Shown piece by piece: positions 56,918 through 64,000 of a stretch of 64,000 nt of DNA. Where the stretch lies: positions 368,905 through 432,904 of the forward strand of contig NW_025064903.1 in NCBI RefSeq assembly GCF_019112545.1. Reading direction: 5' to 3'. The position numbers were made by a program, and so were the translations under genes. Position 1 is the first letter of the stretch. Each line of letters begins with the position of its first letter. The DNA is from Guyanagaster necrorhizus (lineage: Eukaryota > Basidiomycota > Agaricomycetes > Agaricales > Physalacriaceae). The notes beneath the pieces are model-generated. The model searched no databases and was not told the origin of the DNA. It saw only the letters and a program-made list of their open reading frames with translations.

Positions 56918-57895
56918 ATGGCTCCGAATGCAGCTACCCAAGACTCAGCCCAGCCTGCAGCCCCAGCGGCCCCAGCGGCGCAGCCTCCTGTCGACGTAGG
57001 GCCGATTCCTGGAATCGGAAGAGACCAGCTTTTGGCATTGCTTACTACTCTTGACCTTCCGGTATTCAAGGTGAGCATCGATAAAGCCTAATCCATCCAT
57101 CCATCCATCCATCCATCCCTCGTCTTCCATCTCTACACGTGATCGTCCATCTTCCATCCTGATACCCCACCCTCAGAATGCCAACCCCCAAGGCACAAAA
57201 GTTGATGCCGCCCAAACCCTCTCCAACCTCGCCCAAGCCGGGTTCAATACCACATTCTCCATCAACGACCCTGGCCCGTCGTCGCACCCCGGCGGACCAC
57301 CTAATCTTGGGACTCAGAAGAAGGCGGAGGCGGAGGCAGCCCCGCAACCAGAAGAGCCCCCTTCCATCCCTCAAGGTCCGAACCCCAATCTTGGCGCCAG
57401 GCGGTCAAAAAGTGGTGCGGCGATGGGCAGTGACGAATGGACGAGGCAACGGAAGGATAACCACGTACGTACTCCCCCATCCTCCGGTCGGGCAGCCCTG
57501 ATGATTAATTTTTTCTCCAGAAAGAGGTCGAGCGCCGCCGCCGTGGAAATATCAACGAAGGCATCAACGAGCTTGGCCGGATCGTCCCCAACGGGTCAGG
57601 CGAAAAGGCAAAAGGTGCCATCCTGTCCCGCGCGGTGCAGTACATCCATCATCTGAAAGAGAATGAGGCGCGGAACATCGAAAAGTGGACGCTGGAGAAG
57701 CTGCTGATGGACCAGGCGATGGGGGATTTGCAAGCGCAGTTAGAGGAGATGAGGAGGATGTGGGATGAGGAGAGGATGGGGAGGCAGAGGGCTGAGTCGG
57801 AGCTGGAGACGTTGAAGGGTGGTGGTCAGAAGAGGCCGAATGAGGATGGGGATGGGAAAGAGGAGGGAGACGGGAAGAGGCAGAGGACGGAGTGA
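56918..57895 (+). CDS. CBF1: Cbf1-type bHLH transcription factor
   Basis: This is a nuclear DNA-binding protein of the Cbf1 type, which in yeast binds CACGTG at sulphur-assimilation promoters and at centromeres. Three exons (56,918-57,070; 57,177-57,464; 57,521-57,895) give 271 residues. The bHLH domain begins with DEWTRQRKDNHKEVERRRR. His147, Glu151 and Arg155 are the E-box-contacting positions. Helix 2 has GAILSRAVQYIHHLKE, and NIEKWTLEKLL matches the post-HLH segment that is special to Cbf1. A Glu/Arg-rich coiled coil and an acidic, Lys-rich tail follow. The N-terminus is Ala/Pro/Gln-rich. The second intron splits the basic region exactly between His147 and Lys148. Yeast Cbf1 is 351 residues, so this one is shorter at the N-terminus. 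Confidence 0.9.
57091..57118. repeat. (ATCC)7 microsatellite in intron 1 of the bHLH gene
   Basis: Seven perfect ATCC units start 21 bases after the splice donor. The tract is a candidate for length polymorphism. Confidence 0.95.
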
Positions 57896-60121
57896 TATTC
57901 CTTTTGCTGTTTCTTTCTCTGGATGTAGACTGTCGCTATCTTTTGCTATGCTGTACTATTCATGCTATATCGCCCTTTCTTTTCTCTTTGTTTTATTCAT
58001 CTAGCTAGCGGTGTTGTATATGGTGGCTTGCGGCCTTGTACTACTTGTTTCGAAATTAAAACTGAATCAGAATTCTTACTAATGGCGTGAATATTTAGGC
58101 TACAAAGGAAGAGCAGGAGGATGTCCGGTGGTTCCGGTCCGGTCCGGTCAGAAATTCTTTGTTGCCGTACAACCACCCTGCCTGTGCTCGGCGACTTTTT
58201 TTTTTTTTTTTTTTTGTCCTCAGCATTTGATTAACCGCAACAAGTAAGCTAACTACTAAGACGCGGTGGAGGTACAGGGCCTCAGGATCCTCTTTCCCTC
58301 TTGTTCCAGTCCCTCCGTTCTTCCTTCTGAGTTCCCCGGGTGTTTTGGCGTGTAGTGTGGAGTAGAGTAACGGACATGTATGTGCTCGGCGACTGACTGC
58401 CACCATGCTTAAAACCAGAAGTTGGTAGGCAATCCTACGATGCGGATGTACAACGAAGTAGCTGCCGCCGCCGTACGTTGCCATAGTCATCTTAGCGTCT
58501 AACTTTTTGTTCAATTCAGTTTACAGCCGCTGAACATCAACGATTCCTTTCTGAAACAGCACTCTTAAGAGTGTCGTATCATCGTTGTATTAGACAAATT
58601 TCTACCACCTCCAGCCAGCGTAGGACCGCAGCCGGTAGCCAACACACCACCTTATCTTTCTATCACCCACTCCTCACGTTAAATTACTCCTTTAGATACA
58701 ACTCAATTACCTCGCATCACATCGAGACGGCATGCCATAACGTTCCTTAGGATCACTACTTCGTGTACCGCCTTTTAATGCCGGTATGGGATACTCACCG
58801 ACCACTATTCATCGTCAGATCTGTCAGGAACTCATAACCGGTGGAGCAATTAACCATCCCCACGCTCGGCCTCACATTCACAGACCCCATTTGCTTAAAA
58901 TTTATTCCTTTTGCTAGAATGATGCTGCTCCATTCCAGTTGAGGGGGGATAAGCTTGTCGAAAGGATCCCCGCTGAGTGTTTTGGCACTGGGGACTCATG
59001 TAATGATCCTATTCCAACGCATCGTGGTGCAGATACCTACCTATCCTACTAATCAAGGTCATTCTCACGATTTTGAGTACCACACAGTTAATAGACCCTT
59101 GCCTATTAGACTCCATTTCGCCTGTCAAATAGATCATTATAATCAACTCTTCTATGCCGTTCCGGTCTATTGTGGTGTTTAGTATGGAGCGATTATTGTT
59201 TTCGAGTTCCCCGTCTATACCGAGTCTTCAAGTTGTACGGCGGAAACGCTTTGGTTGCTCGGTCGTGAGCTCGACTTGGGGGGTAATGGGTTTTATTGTA
59301 CAGTTACCTGCGTCCTTGCGTCCGGCCTGCCTGAAAGTGCGGTGCCGTGAAATGATGAGAAGAGATATCGGTGATCGTTTCATCAATCTATGAGTATAAA
59401 CAAAATATGACATTGGCTACTCCGCTGCTCTCCAACCCCTTCGCCCCATCAGGCTTAAACTCGCAGGTACAAATTCATGTGGGAACTCGATTTCAAGCAA
59501 GGACGCCCTGAAATAATCAATTGACTCGGAGCCGCAGTGGATTGTCGATCACCGGTGAACGACTTTTGCAAGATGCGGACACCACTCTCGGGAATCGTAT
59601 CACTTTGTTATCACTGATCCTCTCAAATCACCGGACAAGGACCGAGTCACCTTGACCGTGACTGGCAGATTCGGCCCGGAACATCATATAACGCAGTCCT
59701 TGAGCTTCCTTCGTTTGACTTCGTACCACCAGCATCAACAAACTTTCTCCTCTCAGCCTTCCGAATCTTTGTAATGGCATTTGACCCTTCCGAGCCCTGA
59801 GTTTCTGCCCTCCCTTACTCGTCGTTTTGTTCTATCTTGCCACGACATTTCTAAAATTTACTTTCTGAAGACAGGCTTCTTATTGAGCCTTTGGCTGCCT
59901 TCTTCGCTTGACACAAACAACTTCTCGCATAAAGTATTTCTTTTGGTAAGAGGCACCATCGCTCCCTTCTGGCTCCCATCTTGATGCTTAGACTTGGGTA
60001 GAATACGCGTGTTCCCACCAGAACCCAAGAGATAATCAAAACACTACACCTTTTTTTTTGTGCGCTGTCGTTACCACTTGCATCTGATACCGAACATGAC
60101 TGAGCCAACACACAGTGCGCC
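57896..60121. other. 2.2 kb intergenic region
   Basis: No gene is supported. It contains a run of 20 T at 58,196-58,215 and three GGTCCGGT-like words at about 58,129-58,148. A 139-codon minus reading at 58,514-58,095 depends on the poly-T tract for a Lys run and has no domain. Confidence 0.5.
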
Positions 60122-61293
60122 ATGGTCGAAGTTCCTCAAGAACTCGTCGACGTCATTATTGACCACCTGCACGCAGACCGCCGTGCCCTCCTCGCCTGCC
60201 TATCCGTCTCGAGCATTTTCCGCTGTCGAGCCCGGTTTCACCTTTTCCCGACCATTCGCTTGAACAAAAAGCGCGATTTCGAGGAATTCAACGTTCTATG
60301 TGCGAAATCGCCTTCGATCCCTGACCTTGTCAAATCTCTTCACGTCATCCTTCCTGAATCTGTCACCAATATACCAAGTCTTTCGCGCGTCCACACGCTT
60401 TATCTTAACGGCTCGTTGCGGGTCATGTCTCTGCACTTGGAGTCCTTCAGTAGGATTTTCTCGTGGGTTCCTAGTACCCTTACATCTCTATCGATCGAGG
60501 CCATCACATTCCCGACAGAAACTTTTCGTCGCTTGATTGGGGCTCTCCCACTCCTTAAATATTTATCCCTCTACACCGTATTCGTGACTGGAACAGGATC
60601 GGTGGACTCTCAACTACTCGAGCTGTCCCGTGGTGGTAAGGGCCCACCGTTAGAAGTCCTGTCGATCAGATCCCTTAATCCCGACGGCGTCTGTCCCTTT
60701 TTCCATGGGTACCCCCTGTCAGGACCGTTCGCCCTATACAATCTACGTGAGCTCTATTTCCCCCGCTTTGTCCTCGAACAAGTTCCGGATATTCAACGTA
60801 TGCTCGACGCGAGCAAGGACTCGCTTCATGAGCTACATCTCGAGCCTGCATTTTACAGTGAGTCGTCTTCGTGTTCTAAGGTCATCTTTCCACGTCAAAA
60901 CTCAGCGTTACACTTACAGAGGTAGGCCCCGTATCCGGATGGTCGGACAAGCAGTTCCTGGATATCTCCCAAATACCCATCGTAACCCTTCCGTTGCCGG
61001 GGAATCGGTTCTTGGAACTGGAGTGGCTCGTTGCGTGCTTGGAAAAAGGCTCGTATCCATTGAAGATTGAGCAGATCAATATAATCATAACATATGTCTC
61101 CTTCCTGCATTTTTGGAGCGAGATGGACAAGGCGCTTTGCGGTGATCCGCATTTTAGTGCAATTCGGGTGACGATCACTTGCGGAGGGTTGACAAGGCAG
61201 GAAGCGCTGGCCATCATGTCAGCGATGCCAGGACTGCATTCTGAGGGGAGATTGAGCGTTGGGTACAAGGGGGGCGACGGCGATGCTCTATAA
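60122..61293 (+). CDS. F-box-like protein, paralogue 2
   Basis: Two exons (60,122-60,857 and 60,920-61,293) give 369 residues. The F-box-like start reads MVEVPQELVDVIIDHL followed by ALLACLSVSSIFRCRARFHLF. Leucine-rich segments follow (LTSLSIEAITFPTETFRRLI, LLKYLSLYTVF), then a C-terminal part (WLVACLEKGSYPLKIEQINI). The intron GTGAGT...TTACAG of 62 bases joins LEPAFY to KVGPVSGWSD in frame. The N-terminal 45 residues match paralogues 1 and 3 closely, whereas the later parts have diverged, a pattern seen in rapidly evolving substrate-binding regions. The ATG has the context GCGCCATGG. Confidence 0.85.
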
Positions 61294-61620
61294 CTCTTGT
61301 TCTTTAGATAGATCACCTCGTACGTCTAGTTATCTTCGCTGTCCTCCCCCGCGCCTGGACCAAGCTACAGGGAGCGCTCTTCGGATTCCCTGGAGGATGT
61401 TCATTGAAACCAGGAAATGAACGAGACCGACGTCTCTTTCTTGTATGCTGTCGGTGACCGATAGACGGGTGTGCGTAGACTCATATAATTGGTTCACACT
61501 ATATATTTATGGAGGAAATGAGGAAAATACAGCCATTCCGATGGATTTTCTACCCTGTATTCTAGGAGATACCATGAGAAAATAATGAATCAGATATGTT
61601 CGAGGAGACACCGTTTTTGG
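61294..61620. other. intergenic between converging F-box genes
   Basis: 327 bases with AT-rich 3' flanks; no gene seen. Confidence 0.6.
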
Positions 61621-62868
61621 TCAATCGGCGCCCAAAGAACCAGGATCAAACTCAATACCCTGATAGACCGGTATTCTATCCTTCGTAAACAAAAAGCTCA
61701 ATCGCCCCGCAGAGTGCATCTTGGGCAAGAGCACAGACAAGTTCCCTTTAATCGTGTCCTCGTTATCCCAGGCTTCTAATTTGACCGTGAAGCAGAGCAA
61801 AGACCCTTTATCTCGCATAGCGTTGTCTATCGCCATCCATGTGCCCCCAACACGCAGATCCTCGAACCCCCCTTCATCGAAGTAGATAGTGATGTTGAGC
61901 CGTGCAGGTGCACCCTTGCGCAAGCATTTTACAAGGTATTTCATATCCCAAGCAAAGGGCATCGAGAGAGGGCCAAAGTTGACCAACGGGACGCGGGATA
62001 AATTGAGTATGTGATTATCCTTGCACTTTTCGAGATCGCTGCCTTCAGAGTCTGAGAAGGAGTTGAGCGGGGAGAAGAGGGGGAGGATGAGTATCCGATG
62101 TGACCTACAAGGAAGAAGAGACACCTCCTGGATCGTGTCGCGTGTTATGTCTAGGATGTTCTGCATTTGGGATACAAGTCCCAGTTTAAAAAAGACCATC
62201 TGAAGCTTGCGGAGGGCGTGCAAGCCGAAAGGCTTTCTCCAGCCTGTTTTCGCTGACCCAGGACCTACGAAGGCGCGTTCGTGGTTGTTCCTCATACCGG
62301 AAGATAGGATTGTGAGCATCTCGATAGGGGGTCCCGGGGCGGAGCTGACGTCCTCAATGGATTTCGCATCGTGAATGAGAAGTGCGTTGATAGTTAGCGT
62401 TTTGAGCCTTGCGAAGGATTCTAAGCAGCTGCGAAAGCTTTGCGCAGAAGGGAAATGCATGCCTTCGAGTTTCATCGAAGTGGCAGCGTAGGACACCTGA
62501 GGACCAATTGCGGATGCGCTGACCCAAGGAATTACGCAGTTACGACCAGCACTGTATCCACTGATGTATATCTTATCCAGATTGGGTAGGTTGTGTAGCC
62601 GCAGCTTGTCTGAGTCTGGTCTAGGCTGCCCATCCCAGGCCACGATCCGAAGCCCACGGACGAGAGGAGGAACTGATGGTGAGATTCTGCACAGTTCGTT
62701 GAATCGCGCACATTCCTCAGCGTAGAGAATGTTCACAGCCCGAAAGAGAAGATACTGGGCTCGACTTCGGAAAGAGGGGGACAAATGCAGTGCCGCCCGA
62801 AGTGCCTTCTTGTCATCCTGGAGCCCGTCGACTATGAGATCAACGAGTTCTTGAGGTATATCGATCAT
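61621..62868 (-). CDS. F-box-like protein, paralogue 3
   Basis: An uninterrupted reading of 415 residues without introns. It starts MIDIPQELVDLIVDGLQDD, then KALRAALHLSPSFRSRAQYLLF. Downstream are leucine-rich segments (LPNLDKIYISGY, LKTLTINALL) and a linker SSAPGPPIEMLTIL that matches GGKGPPLEVLSIRSL of paralogue 2. The C-terminal KYLVKCLRKGAPARLNITIYF corresponds to EWLVACLEKGSYPLKIEQINI there, and LPKMHSAGRLSFLF to MPGLHSEGRLSVGY. This shows full-length homology. It converges with paralogue 2; paralogue 1 lies 4.5 kb further left with the bHLH gene between. Confidence 0.87.
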   Translation of the reverse strand: MIDIPQELVDLIVDGLQDDKKALRAALHLSPSFRSRAQYLLFRAVNILYAEECARFNELCRISPSVPPLVRGLRIVAWDGQPRPDSDKLRLHNLPNLDKIYISGYSAGRNCVIPWVSASAIGPQVSYAATSMKLEGMHFPSAQSFRSCLESFARLKTLTINALLIHDAKSIEDVSSAPGPPIEMLTILSSGMRNNHERAFVGPGSAKTGWRKPFGLHALRKLQMVFFKLGLVSQMQNILDITRDTIQEVSLLPCRSHRILILPLFSPLNSFSDSEGSDLEKCKDNHILNLSRVPLVNFGPLSMPFAWDMKYLVKCLRKGAPARLNITIYFDEGGFEDLRVGGTWMAIDNAMRDKGSLLCFTVKLEAWDNEDTIKGNLSVLLPKMHSAGRLSFLFTKDRIPVYQGIEFDPGSLGAD

Positions 62869-63399
62869 AATCTGAGGTCCATAATAATTACTTGACTACT
62901 TTTGAAGAAATGGTTAGTTATATTACTGACATAGATTGACACTTGACTGAAATGTTGAGGATATTCTGTCGCAGCACCTAGACCTGGGAAACTTGGAAAT
63001 CTGATATTAGTAGTGCGCAGTCTATGACTTACTCAGAAAAACATCTTACCAGCAAACGTTGTGAAGAGCTCCAAGGTAGGAAGAATACCGTTGGTGGGTG
63101 ATCAGAAGAGGCCCGTTGCGAGGCGATTTTCGGACCTGATGCAGGCACGCATGACAAATTTAAGAACGTCGCAACGGGTGAGTCGTTCAAATTTTACATC
63201 CATTGAAGGACTTATCTTCATACGGATCGTTGAGTCGTTTACGGTACTACGTTCAACTCAAAGGCCCTGCGAAATATAAATTACAAAGTATCAGGGATAA
63301 TGACTTCACCGCTACAGATAGGATAGTTAACTCTTATTAAAGGTCAGACTTCATGCAACGTTCCCACAAGCCGTAGTTGTCTCACTTCAAACAATGCAA
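62869..63399. other. intergenic, F-box paralogue 3 upstream side and oxygenase 3' side
   Basis: No gene is supported in these 531 bases; the 72-codon open stretch at 63,061-63,279 has no domain. Confidence 0.5.
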
Positions 63400-64000
63400 C
63401 TACACGTAGACCTGCTCCTTAAAACCTGGAAGAATAGTTGCCGTACTGAATTCACCAGTTCGGCTTCCTTTCGCCCTCTGCCATATTTGCTTAGCAAAGG
63501 TCCACTCTGAACGAGTAGACAAGGTCAGTAACACGAAATTTCCCATCGTTGGAAAATGCACTAACCTTCCATAGTCGGCACTTTGTTTCCGGTAGACTCG
63601 AACTGGTTCTCCGAGTGTCCTTCCTGATCCAGTACGGGGGAGTTTTTGACGGTCGCAAGGGAAACATCACTGTGGGGTCTAAAAAGTCGACAAGTTCAAT
63701 ATGGGCCCGAGCACCAGACCAGATTCGACATACCTGGAGAAGTAGAGCAGCCCCAAACGGTCAACGTGCTGCTGATCTTTGGGCGGAACAGTCACCCTAG
63801 AAGACAATCCATTACGTTGTGATACCGAAGTATCTAAGAGAAAATATCGAACCGATGGACTGTGCTCTTGACGTATCCGCCGGTCAGGAACGAGAGGGCG
63901 TCGCAGGCATTGACTGTGAGAGTCGCATCTTGGGGTTTGACCCATTTCCATTCGTTGGTAGAGTGGTAACGAATTTGAAGCGCCGCAACAGGTTGACGGA
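63400..64000 (-). CDS. 2-oxoglutarate/Fe(II)-dependent oxygenase, C-terminal part (cut by window edge)
   Basis: The gene enters from the right edge. Visible exons are 64,000-63,853; 63,796-63,734; 63,678-63,566; 63,506-63,400. The reading has the isopenicillin-N-synthase-like core end: VAALQIRYH, WVKPQDATLTVNACDALSFLTGGYVKSTVHR, where the His of TVHR is the third iron ligand, then VTVPPKDQQHVDRLGLLYF. A tail with PTMEEWTFAKQIWQRAKG ends in a TAG at 63,400-63,402. The first His and the Asp of the HxD motif lie outside the window. Substrate is not readable; in fungi such enzymes act in gibberellin-like, alkaloid or other secondary pathways and in catabolism. Confidence 0.8.

Noticed and set aside
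58095..58514. 139-codon minus reading
   Set aside because: Contains a Lys run from the poly-T tract, no domain, no splice context.
1..64000. CRISPR array, bacterial operon, phage or plasmid features
   Set aside because: Spliced eukaryotic genes and LTR retrotransposons throughout; repeats are LTRs, not spaced short repeats.

Overview
The window is nuclear DNA of a filamentous basidiomycete, most likely an agaricomycete. The reasons are many short GT-AG introns of about 50 bases, a FunK1-type fungal protein kinase, LRR-less F-box paralogues starting with a PQELVD-like motif, chromodomain Ty3/gypsy retrotransposons and a pogo/CENP-B-type transposon.

The left 36 kb (1-36,150) is a graveyard of transposable elements that is almost empty of CG dinucleotides. 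A pogo-like element (1-824, running off the left edge) abuts the integrase and chromodomain end of an old chromovirus (827-2,220). Next come a decayed spliced Cys-rich gene on the minus strand (2,214-3,519), an LTR-like segment (3,782-4,043) and a Gag relic (about 4,180-5,430). Four related chromovirus copies then form a nest. B lies on the plus strand and ends at 35,764. A (6,988-15,197, minus) sits in the gag of B. C (19,996-35,635, minus) sits in the 3' LTR of B. D (27,074-34,648, minus) sits in the leader ORF of C. Five-base target duplications and equal-length LTRs close A, C and D. All coding parts carry in-frame stops. In A, C and D a 13-base segment just inside the 5' LTR is complementary to a segment of the LTR lying 34-35 bases downstream of a TATA box. 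This is the layout expected for Tf1/sushi-type self-primed reverse transcription.

From about 36,150 rightward CG dinucleotides return at once and host genes follow: a Dal5-like MFS transporter split into 20 exons including a 9-base microexon (37,447-40,056); a FunK1-type kinase (40,445-43,160); two orphan loci, one apparently broken (43,733-46,379); an Oxa1/YidC/Cox18-family mitochondrial insertase (46,891-48,086); a membrane protein whose reading frame appears to shift (48,421-49,309); a HAD phosphatase of the Gpp/Dog type (50,666-51,776); NAD-dependent glycerol-3-phosphate dehydrogenase (52,297-53,959); an F-box protein (54,367-55,605); a Cbf1-type bHLH factor (56,918-57,895); two more F-box proteins (60,122-61,293 and 61,621-62,868); and the 3' half of a 2-oxoglutarate/Fe(II) oxygenase (63,400 to beyond 64,000).

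The clearest functional unit is the head-to-head pair of glycerol-3-phosphate dehydrogenase and a probable glycerol-3-phosphatase. These would be the two consecutive steps from dihydroxyacetone phosphate to glycerol, and they share one 520-base intergenic region. Intron positions were read by eye from splice signals and frame continuity. The summed exon lengths of the transporter, kinase, insertase, phosphatase, dehydrogenase, bHLH and second F-box models are all divisible by three.
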